Shown piece after piece: positions 7,254-16,143 of a DNA stretch of 64,000 bases (position 1 is its first letter; each line of letters opens with the position of its first letter). The stretch spans positions 1 through 64,000 of the forward strand of contig NZ_JAAQOM010000004.1 in assembly GCF_011682055.1 (NCBI RefSeq). The letters are read 5' to 3'. The notes beneath the pieces are model-generated. The model had not been told where the DNA came from. It searched no databases and saw only the letters and a list, made by a program, of their open reading frames with translations. Source of the stretch: Telluria antibiotica. Its GTDB lineage: Bacteria > Pseudomonadota > Gammaproteobacteria > Burkholderiales > Burkholderiaceae_D. The translations under genes were made by a program, and so were the position numbers.

Positions 7254-10200
7254 GGGCAACTAGGAAGATCACCAGAATCAGCTGCATTATAGCCTGCGTT
7301 CCAATAGTCAATTTGTTGTTGTGCACCTGCATTACTCGACATTGTGTGAGAAAACACCGCACCAATAGCCAGCATTTCGCTGCGACTTGCACCTGTACCA
7401 CGCATGTAAACACCAACTGAGAAGTTTGCTGCAGGGGTAAAGGCACCTATAAAGCTATTCGTCGCATAGTTTCTTTGATAGTCATACGCGCCGAAGTGTC
7501 CAACAGCGCTAGCCATGTCATAAGGATTAAAGCCGCCTGCTTGACCAGCCTTGAATACGTCTTTGTAATTAGCGCCAGACGGTATAGAGAAAGTTTTCCC
7601 GCCTGCTGTACAGGTGCATGAGCCCGCTGGTGTACCGTGTACAAAATTAAGCCGTGAATGTACGGGTTGGAATGCTAAAGGGACAGTTTGCAATCCAGCT
7701 GGGTCAGCGCCGTTTAATGGATTATCATCTACATATGCATACGTGTTAATACCACCGAGCAATCCGATCGGGTCACTTTGGAGATAACGACCAACCGACG
7801 CGTCATAATATCGATTCCAGTTGTACCATAACCCGGATTCGGCATCGTAATATTGCCCAGGGAAACCGACATTTAGCCCACCAACTGTATCAACTACAAC
7901 ATTACGCCGGTCGAACGCCGCATTCTCTGCACGCCAAACGACACTAGATGATGCGTCCGTCAGTACTTCCGGCCGACCGACCTGGTCATTATGGCTGGCA
8001 TAGAACTGGCCGTTACGCACGATACCCATCAACTGGCCACCAAGCCACACATAGTTGGTCGTTTGCGCCCCAATTTCCGTCAGCAACTCTCCGGAGGGGC
8101 CGTACACGTAGTAGGTAGAGACGCCATTAACAATCTTCAGCACGCGCTGGTTAAGGGCATTGACACGATAAGACCCGACCTTGTTGCCGTTGATGTAGAC
8201 CGCACTCATCCGGTTGAAGTTGTTGAATTCATACGCACGTGAGCCGTCATCGCGACTTTCGCTGGTCACATTGCCCACATTGTCATAGCCGAAATTCCTC
8301 CACTTGCCGGCACCGCCCCAGTCCATGAGCCGGTTGCTGTCACTGTCCAAGCCAAAGGTGAAGCCAGCATTGTTACGGATCTGATTCGTGCGATTGCCAA
8401 CAGTATCCAACTGGAAAGTTTGCGGATCACCGCTACGATTGGCCGACGTCAGCCTGTCGACGGCATCGTAGCCAAAGCTGGTGTTTGAACTCGAATACAC
8501 ATTGTCGGTCACCGACGAGATGGTGTCAGTAACGTTATACCCGAATGACAGGTCATGCTTGCCCGGCGATGCGATACGCTGCAGGCGACCATCCGTGTCC
8601 AGAGTCAGCATACGCGGCAGACCATTACCAAAGCGCCAAGCGTAAAGTTGATCCGTCGCTGGTTGATACAGGAATGAGTCGGCTAAGGTGGCCCAAGTCC
8701 CGCTGAGATTACTAGTAATGGTGGACAACCGGCCATACGCATCGTAGTTATAGTTGACGACGAATCCGTTCGGATAGGTCATGCTCTTCAGCCGTCCTAC
8801 CGTATCGTAAGTCCAACTGGTAGTCGGATTTTGCAGACAGAAAATGTCATTGGTTTGTTGCGTTATACGGCCAGCTGCGTCATAGGTGTAACTGGTCTGT
8901 CCAGTATAGTCGTTGAAGTGTGTGAGCCTGCCCTTACCATACGTTCCTTCGTCGTAGGTGAAGAAGCGACATTCACCATTCTTGCACTCCGAAGTCTTTC
9001 GCCCCTGCGTATCCCAGCCAAAAAATGTCGTCCCTGCAGGCGTAGCGAAACTCGTCATTCGGCCGCCAGAGTCAAGGCTGTAACTGGTCGTACTGGTGTC
9101 AGGGCTAGTCATACCAGTTATTTCACCAAAGCCATTATGACTATAAGTCGTAGTCAGGCCTCGTGGGTCTTTAACCGAACTCAGGAAACCAGCGGCGTCA
9201 TACCCATAAGTTATCACTCCACCGTCGGCATTGGTTTGAGTACGCTTCCGGTTAAGTTCATCGTAGGTGAACGACGTTACATGCCCGGCCGCATCGCTCT
9301 GCTGTAGCGCATTGCCGGCAGCATCGTACTGGTACGTAATTGCTTGGCCGTTGTTCCCACGCACTTTCGACGGCAACATGGAGTTATTATCATACTCAAC
9401 AGTCGAGAGAAACGCTCCCGACACCGTGCCACTGAGAGAACCAGCACTCACGGATGGAACTTTCCGATCTGACTGGGTTGTGCGGACGTTATTCAAATAA
9501 TCAAAATTAAACGATACTTTTTCGCCAAGCGCGTTCACTCGGTCGACAAGTCTGCCAGCGGAGTTGTAGTGATATGTCACACTGCGGCCATCACTGTAAG
9601 ACACGGAAGCGAGTCGACCATCGCCGCCATAAGTAAATGTCTGGCTTCCCACATTTGGAACCGACTGTTGCGATACGTTGCCGCGTATATCGTAACTAAT
9701 TGTCGTCGTCACCCCATTCGGATCAGTAATTTTCTGTGGCAAACCTAGACCGTTATACTCGGTGTATGTGGTGGTAAGACCGGCAGCATTTGTATAACTA
9801 GTGAGGTTACCCTTGGTATCATAGTTGAACGTCTCAATTGCCGAGCCACTCGGCAAGGTAGTTATGACAGTCTTTGTCTGAATCCCACCACCTGTGTAAT
9901 TAGTGTAAGCCATGGTTTGCTTACGCTGGGGTGAACTCGTCAGCAAGTCGCTGAGAGTAATCGATGCAATTTGGCGTCCTACTGGCGTATCGACATAAGT
10001 GTAGTCAACTTGTGCAATATTTTTACCATCGCTACCGGTAGTAACCTCGGTTAGCAAGTCCACTGCATGGGTGCCATCCGGGACGCTATATGTGTAAGTG
10101 GTTGTCAGCGCGTTGGGTGTAGATGGTGCGACGGTCTTGCTAAGCACCATGCCGTCCCTATTGTACGAGAATGTCGTGACAGTCCCACGAAAGTCGGTTG

Positions 10201-11575
10201 ACTGACTAACAAATCCATTCGTGTCATACAACTGCGAAGATGCGGCTGAGGGACAACTGGATGTCCCCGTTGTCTGAGCTTTCGCCAAGACACGCTGCCC
10301 TTTAACGTTCTGGAAGAAATATGAGGTTTTCTGCCCTCGAACGTCGGTCAGTGTCGTGATATATTTTGTATTGTTTGGATCGCTGGTATCCGTGCTGTAG
10401 GTGAATGAGTCCACTGATTCACCGTTTTCTTTTCCGCTCTTGATTACCCTGCCGTTGGAGTCGTACGCGTAACGTGTGGCCCTCACTCCGTCAATCGCGT
10501 AACCGGTCAAACGAGTAACATCAGCCGTATCCTCATAGTAATACGTAATTACGCCCGCAGAGGGTTGCGGAGGCGTAACAGTAGTTAAAGTGCCGTTTGT
10601 TCCGTAGCCGTACTTCCAGATTGTCCCGTCTGGAGCTGTCACCTGCGTTACATGAAGGCCGTCACCCCATGCGAACTTAACCGTTGCGCCGAACAAATTG
10701 GTAACTGATGTAACTCGATTGCTAGTATCTCTTAGGAAGGAGTAAATTGTACTATCAAGCTCCGTAATTTTGTCCAGATAAAATCCGGAGCTATTTAAGT
10801 TGGAAAAATAATATTTCCGACTACCGATGAAAATCACAATGTGACTTCCGTCACCATCGTAAATTGCCTTTACATTCGCAGCGCCAGTGGGACCATTAGG
10901 GCCTACGACGGTAGCGTAAGCATAGTTTGCAGGCGTAAAATATGCATAACTATGATGATCCGGATATATATAATTCTGAAATTGGTATACGTTCCCGTCG
11001 GGCAGACGAAACGTTATATAGTCCGGCATGTTTACTAATGAACTGCCGACAACAGCGCTGTTATATTTGCCGGACAATTCGAGCGGCGCAAATTCAAGAC
11101 TGGATGTCCACCGCGGGCCGAAAAACTTCGAGGTCACGTCTTCGGAACGATAGGTTCGCGTCAATGGCATCCCAAGTGCCGAAGCATCGATGAAATCCTG
11201 TTGCGCAAGATATTTTGTTCCCGACGAAAACACTACAGGGTTTGATCCTCTCGGATTCGTCGCCGGAAGACCGTTGCCATCTTTACTACAGGGTGATTCC
11301 GGCGCACTTTGACCTGTGCCTGCCTGTATCGGTGGCGCAGATATCGCCGGAGAATACACAGGGTATTTCCACGAGGTAAAACTAAACGTATTATATAAGT
11401 CATACCACGGATTCTGTCCGATACCCGGCCTCTTGGCGGTTGTTATACAACCCCAGGAATCACATACCCAACCACTTCCATCTTCCGCGATAGCTAGAGG
11501 TGTCGCCACTAACGACGTCAAAACCAACGTTAGCAATATCGATTTTAAAGACATTATAGAGTTTCTTTTAATCAC
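7250..11575 (-). CDS. Secreted Rhs-repeat protein with polymorphic C-terminal toxin tip
   Basis: 1441-aa Rhs/YD-repeat protein. An N-terminal signal peptide (LKSILLTLVLTSLVATPLA) is followed by a DUF6531-like region at about residues 105-180 (FIDASALGMPLTRTYRSEDV). Many YD repeats (GRVIKSG, GRLVDRVNALGEK) follow, then the Rhs-associated core end near residue 1290 (RYLQSDPIGLLGG, YAYVDDNPLNGADPAGL). The last 145 residues are a variable tip (NSFIGAFTPAANFSVGVYMRG, then YWNAGYNAADSG), presumably the toxin released by Rhs self-cleavage. Start GTG at 11575 has a GAGAGAA ribosome-binding site; ATG at 11554 is the alternative. A signal peptide rather than a PAAR domain points to Sec-dependent export, not type VI delivery. 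Tip activity unknown. Confidence 0.85.
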   Translation of the reverse strand: MIKRNSIMSLKSILLTLVLTSLVATPLAIAEDGSGWVCDSWGCITTAKRPGIGQNPWYDLYNTFSFTSWKYPVYSPAISAPPIQAGTGQSAPESPCSKDGNGLPATNPRGSNPVVFSSGTKYLAQQDFIDASALGMPLTRTYRSEDVTSKFFGPRWTSSLEFAPLELSGKYNSAVVGSSLVNMPDYITFRLPDGNVYQFQNYIYPDHHSYAYFTPANYAYATVVGPNGPTGAANVKAIYDGDGSHIVIFIGSRKYYFSNLNSSGFYLDKITELDSTIYSFLRDTSNRVTSVTNLFGATVKFAWGDGLHVTQVTAPDGTIWKYGYGTNGTLTTVTPPQPSAGVITYYYEDTADVTRLTGYAIDGVRATRYAYDSNGRVIKSGKENGESVDSFTYSTDTSDPNNTKYITTLTDVRGQKTSYFFQNVKGQRVLAKAQTTGTSSCPSAASSQLYDTNGFVSQSTDFRGTVTTFSYNRDGMVLSKTVAPSTPNALTTTYTYSVPDGTHAVDLLTEVTTGSDGKNIAQVDYTYVDTPVGRQIASITLSDLLTSSPQRKQTMAYTNYTGGGIQTKTVITTLPSGSAIETFNYDTKGNLTSYTNAAGLTTTYTEYNGLGLPQKITDPNGVTTTISYDIRGNVSQQSVPNVGSQTFTYGGDGRLASVSYSDGRSVTYHYNSAGRLVDRVNALGEKVSFNFDYLNNVRTTQSDRKVPSVSAGSLSGTVSGAFLSTVEYDNNSMLPSKVRGNNGQAITYQYDAAGNALQQSDAAGHVTSFTYDELNRKRTQTNADGGVITYGYDAAGFLSSVKDPRGLTTTYSHNGFGEITGMTSPDTSTTSYSLDSGGRMTSFATPAGTTFFGWDTQGRKTSECKNGECRFFTYDEGTYGKGRLTHFNDYTGQTSYTYDAAGRITQQTNDIFCLQNPTTSWTYDTVGRLKSMTYPNGFVVNYNYDAYGRLSTITSNLSGTWATLADSFLYQPATDQLYAWRFGNGLPRMLTLDTDGRLQRIASPGKHDLSFGYNVTDTISSVTDNVYSSSNTSFGYDAVDRLTSANRSGDPQTFQLDTVGNRTNQIRNNAGFTFGLDSDSNRLMDWGGAGKWRNFGYDNVGNVTSESRDDGSRAYEFNNFNRMSAVYINGNKVGSYRVNALNQRVLKIVNGVSTYYVYGPSGELLTEIGAQTTNYVWLGGQLMGIVRNGQFYASHNDQVGRPEVLTDASSSVVWRAENAAFDRRNVVVDTVGGLNVGFPGQYYDAESGLWYNWNRYYDASVGRYLQSDPIGLLGGINTYAYVDDNPLNGADPAGLQTVPLAFQPVHSRLNFVHGTPAGSCTCTAGGKTFSIPSGANYKDVFKAGQAGGFNPYDMASAVGHFGAYDYQRNYATNSFIGAFTPAANFSVGVYMRGTGASRSEMLAIGAVFSHTMSSNAGAQQQIDYWNAGYNAADSGDLPSCP

Positions 11576-11593
11576 GTTTCTCTCTTAAACTTT

Positions 11594-11611
11594 ATGATCC
11601 TATACGATCAT
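11594..11611. repeat. Short inverted repeat upstream of the Rhs gene
   Basis: ATGATC (11594-11599) and GATCAT (11606-11611) pair across six bases, in the 49-base gap between the small secreted-protein gene and the Rhs gene. It could be an attenuator or binding site; no T-run. Confidence 0.4.
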
Positions 11612-11624
11612 TCTGGATTATTAT

Positions 11625-12143
11625 TTAAGGCACTCGGCACATATGTTCGACGTATGGCACGTTATTGGCTAATGGCGCACTTCCCGACTGCGTCAACACC
11701 AGCGTTCCGTCAGACGCCTTCGACACAATCGATGGCAACTGACTTGAAGTGACGTAATTTATTGTGATGGAGGGAGTGCTCGACGATTGGCCTGAGTTCA
11801 CCGTGACGTTCACTAAACCTTGTGTCCATGATGGATTTGACTTAACCGATCCGACATCGGTCGAGAGTTGATACCCGCCGTTCCCGCTGGACAACAGCAA
11901 AAACGATGGGATGGCAGGCGGCAACACAATAGGGATATCCATATCGTCATCGAGCGAAATCATGACGACGTTAGATATCGGTACCACTAGGATATCCAAC
12001 TGCCCGTCTCCATTTATATCAGTTGTGTAAGACAAGTATTTCGTAGCCGTCTGCGCCGATGCGCCACCACTTACGAATGCACAAAAAAATATAATTAGCG
12101 CAGCAGTATGTCGAAAAAAGGGAGCGAACAGTTTTTTATTCAC
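11625..12143 (-). CDS. Small secreted protein with a Ca2+-loop-like DINGDGQLD motif
   Basis: 172-aa predicted exported protein. From the GTG at 12143 it starts MNKKLFAPFFRHTAALIIFF and has a clean signal peptide ending at GGASAQ. Right after the cleavage site is TTDINGDGQLDILVV, the Asp-rich loop typical of VCBS/FG-GAP and EF-hand-like repeats. The rest is Ser/Thr/Val-rich, with a single Cys near the C-terminus. The start is uncertain because no good ribosome-binding site is visible; the frame is open to 12266. It precedes the Rhs gene by 49 bases in the same orientation and may be an accessory or chaperone for it. Function unknown. Confidence 0.6.
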   Translation of the reverse strand: MNKKLFAPFFRHTAALIIFFCAFVSGGASAQTATKYLSYTTDINGDGQLDILVVPISNVVMISLDDDMDIPIVLPPAIPSFLLLSSGNGGYQLSTDVGSVKSNPSWTQGLVNVTVNSGQSSSTPSITINYVTSSQLPSIVSKASDGTLVLTQSGSAPLANNVPYVEHMCRVP

Positions 12144-12602
12144 GTTATTAAGTATGATTAAAACCGGTGGGGAATAATAAGTGTGCGTATGCGGCAGCCC
12201 CGGGAATGCGACATCTAACTTTGCCACCTCCCAAACCTTCGGTATAGACGATGATTTCGGCGCCACCCGAAAACCAACCAGACTATTAATTAATAAAATG
12301 GCGATTGAGCTCGGTGCAGTGCAGCGAAGTGGAGGCGCTAATACAGTTCATCTGCACACCCATCTACCAATCTAGATTTTAGCTGAGTAGGTACGCAAGA
12401 ATTCTATCCAATACTAACGATCGCAACCCCGAAGGGAGGGAAATTTTATCCGCGCCGCGTTACACCTTAACTAACTCTCGTCAAACTGTTACCAAAAGTC
12501 GCCGCGACGCAAAAAGCGGAGATCACAAAGATGAATAATTCGGGAAAAGAATGCCCCATTCACATCGTTTCACCAAAAATCTTCAGATTTCTGAAACGCG
12601 AA
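12144..12602. other. Intergenic, AT-rich upstream region of the Rhs locus
   Basis: No convincing gene. It separates the Rhs locus from the lysR 3' end and presumably carries the minus-strand promoter for the locus. The AT-rich DNA ends at about 12.6 kb, the likely right border of the island. Confidence 0.4.
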
Positions 12603-13532
12603 TCATCGGTAATCTTGCTTAAAACCCGCCCCCACCTCCCGCGCAAACGCCACCAACCTCTCCCGGACCCACCGCTGCGCCCCATCCCGATGATTCCGGT
12701 TATGCCAAGCCAGATGAATGGCAAACCCGGGCACCTCCAGCGGCGGCGCCAGCACACGCAAGCGATGAGCACGCCCCTCCGCCATGCGCGCAGGCACGAG
12801 CGCGACGAGGTCGGACCTTTCGACCAGCTCCAGCACCGAGTGAAACGTCGACGCCGACACGACGACCCGGCGCTGCAGCCCCTGCGCATCGAGCACGTCG
12901 TCGACGGGCGTCGTGAAGCTGCCGCCGCGCGGCGACACCATCACGTGGTCCAGCTCGCAGAAGCGGCGCACGTCCAGTGGCCGGCGCAAGGCCGGGTGGC
13001 CGCGGCGGGCGATGAAGACGTAGCGTTCCTCGAACAGCGGACGCGAACGCAGGGCGTCGGCGACGCCCTCCGGCGTCAGCACGGCCAGGTCGACGCTGCC
13101 CTGCTCCATCTGCGCCTCCAGGCGCGCGGTATCGAGAGCGCGCAGGGCGATGCGCATGCCGGGCGCTTCCTCGCGCAGCGCGAGCGTGAAGTCGAGCAGC
13201 AGGGCCGATTGCACATAGTCCGAGCAGGCCACGTGGACGGTGAAGCGGTCGCGCGCGGGGTCGAATGCGCGCGCGGACGTCACTACGTCGCGCAGCTGCG
13301 CCAGCGCCGCGGCCAGCGGCGCCTGCAGGCCAAGAGCCAGCGGCGTGGGCGTCATGCCGCGGTGGCTCGGGATGAACAGCGGGTCGCCCAGCATCTCGCG
13401 CAGGCGCGCCAGCTGCGCGCTCAATGCGGGCTGGCTCAGGTTCAGACGCTGCGCGGCGCGGCTCACGCTGCGCTCGGCCAGCAGCGCGTCGAGGGTGACG
13501 AGGAGGTTGAAGTCGAGGCGTTTGATATCCAT
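12603..13532 (-). CDS. LysR-family transcriptional regulator
   Basis: 309-aa LysR regulator. The winged HTH is at residues 5-62 (RLDFNLLVTLDALLAERSV, AAQRLNLSQPALSAQLARLR, GDPLF) and an effector-binding periplasmic-binding-protein fold at about 90-300. The start is the ATG at 13532 rather than the upstream codon at 13565, because MDIKRLDFNLL is the normal family N-terminus. It diverges from the quinone-reductase gene 90 bases away, the usual arrangement in which the regulator controls its neighbour. The inducer is unknown; a quinone or electrophile is inferred from the neighbour. Confidence 0.9.
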   Translation of the reverse strand: MDIKRLDFNLLVTLDALLAERSVSRAAQRLNLSQPALSAQLARLREMLGDPLFIPSHRGMTPTPLALGLQAPLAAALAQLRDVVTSARAFDPARDRFTVHVACSDYVQSALLLDFTLALREEAPGMRIALRALDTARLEAQMEQGSVDLAVLTPEGVADALRSRPLFEERYVFIARRGHPALRRPLDVRRFCELDHVMVSPRGGSFTTPVDDVLDAQGLQRRVVVSASTFHSVLELVERSDLVALVPARMAEGRAHRLRVLAPPLEVPGFAIHLAWHNRNHRDGAQRWVRERLVAFAREVGAGFKQDYR

Positions 13533-13621
13533 TTTTTGGATACTACCCCATAAGCCGACGGGCATTCCCGGCCGCGGCGGACCGGCCCAGAATGGCCTTC
13601 ATCGCCAACGAGGAGAACCCA

Positions 13622-14389
13622 ATGAAGACCGTCCTGATCGTGCATGCGCACCCCGATCCCGACTCGCTCACCGCACAACTGGCCCGGGCCGCACGCGCCG
13701 AATTGCGTGCGCAGGGTCATGAAGTGATCCAGTCCGACCTGTACGCGATGGGCTGGAAGGCCGTCTACGACGCGCACGATTTTCCCGACCGCGTCGACCG
13801 CGAGCGCCTGTCGTTCGTCGCCGAATCCGGCCACGCCTTCAGCACCGGCACGCAGCCCGACGACGTGCGCGCCGAGCAGGCCAAGCTGATGGCCGCGGAT
13901 GCCGTCGTGTTCCAGTTCCCGCTGTGGTGGTTCGGCATGCCCGCGATCATGAAGGGCTGGATCGAGCGCGTGTTCGCGTACGGCCTCGCCTATGGCTGGC
14001 AAGGCGCCGGCAACCGCTATCGCTACGGCGAAGGCGGCTTCGCCGGCAAGCGCGCGCTGTTGTCCGTCACGACGGGCGGGCCGGCCGAGGACTACGGCCC
14101 GCGCGGCATCAACGGCCAGCTCGACGAACTGCTGTTCCCCATCGCCCACGGCACGCTGTTCTTCCCCGGGATGGAGGTGCTGCCCACGTATGCCGTGTAC
14201 GGCACCGGCCGCATCGATGCCGACGGCGTCGAGCAGGCGAAGGCGGGCCTCGCGGCGCGCATGCGCTCCTTGTTCGACGACGCGCCGATTCCTTACCGTC
14301 CGCAAAATGGCGGCGACTACCCGGACCGCCACGTGCTGGCCGATGACGTCGCGCCCGGTGTCACGGGGCTGCGCGCGCATCTGCGTTGA
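13622..14389 (+). CDS. NAD(P)H dehydrogenase (quinone), MdaB/NQO1 family
   Basis: 255-aa FMN/FAD flavodoxin-fold quinone reductase, expected to reduce quinones by two electrons from NAD(P)H and protect against redox cycling. Motifs: VLIVHAHPDPDSLTAQLA at the N-terminus (the HAHP cofactor loop) and FQFPLWWFGMPAIMKGWIER at about residues 98-117, both hallmarks of the family. The start at 13622 has GAGGAGA just upstream. It is divergent from a LysR gene. The last 19 residues (HVLADDVAPGVTGLRAHLR) are closely mirrored by a relic near 24.5 kb. Its 3' end overlaps by 73 bases with the convergent NTF2-like frame. Confidence 0.9.
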   Translation: MKTVLIVHAHPDPDSLTAQLARAARAELRAQGHEVIQSDLYAMGWKAVYDAHDFPDRVDRERLSFVAESGHAFSTGTQPDDVRAEQAKLMAADAVVFQFPLWWFGMPAIMKGWIERVFAYGLAYGWQGAGNRYRYGEGGFAGKRALLSVTTGGPAEDYGPRGINGQLDELLFPIAHGTLFFPGMEVLPTYAVYGTGRIDADGVEQAKAGLAARMRSLFDDAPIPYRPQNGGDYPDRHVLADDVAPGVTGLRAHLR

Positions 14390-14961
14390 GCGTCGGCCGT
14401 TGATGCGCCAGCGGCATGGCCCTCGAGATGCCGAACGACGGGGTCCAACTCAGGCAGTGGCGGCGCGAGTTCGCAAACCCGCGCTGCCGACGACCAGGGG
14501 TAGCCCGCGCGCTGGAGCCACGGAAATACCACACTGGCCGTGCTCGGCGGAAGGACCACCATGGCGTGGATGGAAATCACGAGCGCGCTGGCCAGACGCG
14601 GTGACTCCAAACTGAAAGTCCAGTCGTATGTGCCGCATCCGACGCGGGTATTCTTCGTGTCCTTCTCGGTCATTCCGACGAGCCACGCGCAGGAAAAGGA
14701 ATCGGCAGCTTCGGGTGGGCGCGCCAGATAGAACGAGTAGATGTTCTCGTAGGTCTTGTTGAACTGCGTGACCAGCGTATCGGCGATGGCGCCGCGCCCT
14801 TGCGTAACTGTCGGGAACGTGATGTTGCTGCAGTTGTTGTTGATCTGGAGCGACGCATCGGATGTGAAAACTCGGTCCAGCAAATGAGGGCGATTTTCAT
14901 CCTTGGCATGAAAGTACTCTCGCAGGACGGCTTCGGGCGTAAGCAACGAGGAAAGAGACAT
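14317..14961 (-). CDS. NTF2/SnoaL-like protein with unusual C-terminal run-on
   Basis: Residues 1-150 (SLSSLLTPEAVLREYFHAKD, then GRGAIADTLVTQFNKTY and WLVGMTEKDTKN) look like a SnoaL/nuclear-transport-factor-2 fold, a small cone used by many ligand-binding proteins and isomerases. The ATG at 14961 is chosen (ATG at 14970 possible). The final ~60 residues are Ala/Arg/Pro-rich and overlap the end of the quinone-reductase gene on the other strand, so the original stop may have been lost. No function can be assigned. Confidence 0.6.
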   Translation of the reverse strand: MSLSSLLTPEAVLREYFHAKDENRPHLLDRVFTSDASLQINNNCSNITFPTVTQGRGAIADTLVTQFNKTYENIYSFYLARPPEAADSFSCAWLVGMTEKDTKNTRVGCGTYDWTFSLESPRLASALVISIHAMVVLPPSTASVVFPWLQRAGYPWSSAARVCELAPPLPELDPVVRHLEGHAAGASTADAQRRCARSPVTPGATSSASTWRSG

Positions 14962-15050
14962 GTGGTGCATCCAATGTGTAGTTCGGCTGGCGCGCGTGCC
15001 CGCGCGCCAGCACGTTTTACCAAGGTTGATCGTCCTGGATGCCCGCGCAC

Positions 15051-16124
15051 TCAAAACGCGTGGCGAATCCCCACGTCGACCGCCCCGCTCCCCGATCCGC
15101 CTTCGATGGCACTGCCCACCGTGTAGCTGGCGCCATGCCGGTTCACGATGTGCGCGATCGAGCTATACAGTTCGGTCCGGCGCGACAGCGCATAGCGGTA
15201 GCCCAATGCGTACTGGCTCGCGTCCTGGTCCAGCGGGCCGCGGTCGTCCTTGCGGATCCACGACAGCATCCACGTGTGCGGGCCACGCGGGATCGTCGCG
15301 CCGAGCAGCATGTCGCGGCTGTCGCTCGACGCGACCGGCGTGCCGGGCAGTCCGTACGGGTTCGCCGTATTGCGCAGCAGGGAGCTGTTCAGGCCCTTGT
15401 TGACGCCGTACGCGGCGTGCGCCTTCACGATGCCGAAGTCGTAGACCGCGGCCAGCACCGTGTTCTTCGCATTGGTCGCGTTCCTGACGGTCGCCGTGTC
15501 GTTGTTGCGGTTGTGGTAGCCGAGCCGCACATGCAGCGGGCCGGCATTGTAGTCGAGCGCACCGCCGAACTGCCGGCCGGCCGTGCTGTCCCCCGCCACC
15601 TCGCCGGCGCCGTAGACCAGTTCCGCGCTCACGCCGCGGACGACGGGCGACACGTATTTCAGGGAATTGTCCATGCGGCTGCTCGAGTTGCCGGTCGGGG
15701 CGATCAGGTTCTTCGTGTCGCCCGCATAGCCGGACGCGAACGGATCGGCCATCACCACCGTCAGATATTGCGGCGTGTACTGGCGCCCCGCCGTCAGCGC
15801 GCCGAAGCCGCCCTGCAGGCCTACGTACGCCTGGCGCCCGAACAGCAACCCGCCCTGTCCCAGCGCACCGGTGTCGGCCTGGAAGCCGCTCTCCAGCAGG
15901 AAGACGGCGGCGAGACCGTCTCCCAGTTCCTCGCGGCCCTTGAAGCCGAGCCGCGAACCGGCGCCGACGCCGCTCGTGATCTTGGTGACGTCGCCGCCGC
16001 TGCCGCCCGTCTCGCGGACGATGGCCACGTCGACCAGGCCGTACACGTTGACCGCACTGTCGGCGGCAACAGCGTTCATGCAGACTGCGGCCAGCGCACC
16101 GGCCCAAACCATTTTTTTCATCAT
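15051..16124 (-). CDS. Gram-negative trimeric porin (OmpC/PhoE-like, betaproteobacterial)
   Basis: 357-aa outer-membrane porin. Signal peptide MMKKMVWAGALAAVCMNAVA, then the characteristic first strand SAVNVYGLVDVAIVRE. The alternating-strand pattern includes GSRLGFKGREELGDGLAAVF and FGRQAYVGLQGGFGALTAGR, and the last strand ends in phenylalanine (DVGIRHAF), the outer-membrane assembly signal. Start ATG at 16124 has GAGCG nearby. It lies 19 bases after the 5-oxoprolinase gene on the same strand and is probably the last gene of that operon, supplying substrate across the outer membrane. Substrate preference is inferred from context. Confidence 0.9.
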   Translation of the reverse strand: MMKKMVWAGALAAVCMNAVAADSAVNVYGLVDVAIVRETGGSGGDVTKITSGVGAGSRLGFKGREELGDGLAAVFLLESGFQADTGALGQGGLLFGRQAYVGLQGGFGALTAGRQYTPQYLTVVMADPFASGYAGDTKNLIAPTGNSSSRMDNSLKYVSPVVRGVSAELVYGAGEVAGDSTAGRQFGGALDYNAGPLHVRLGYHNRNNDTATVRNATNAKNTVLAAVYDFGIVKAHAAYGVNKGLNSSLLRNTANPYGLPGTPVASSDSRDMLLGATIPRGPHTWMLSWIRKDDRGPLDQDASQYALGYRYALSRRTELYSSIAHIVNRHGASYTVGSAIEGGSGSGAVDVGIRHAF

Positions 16125-16143
16125 TCGCTCTTTCTCGTTGTGG

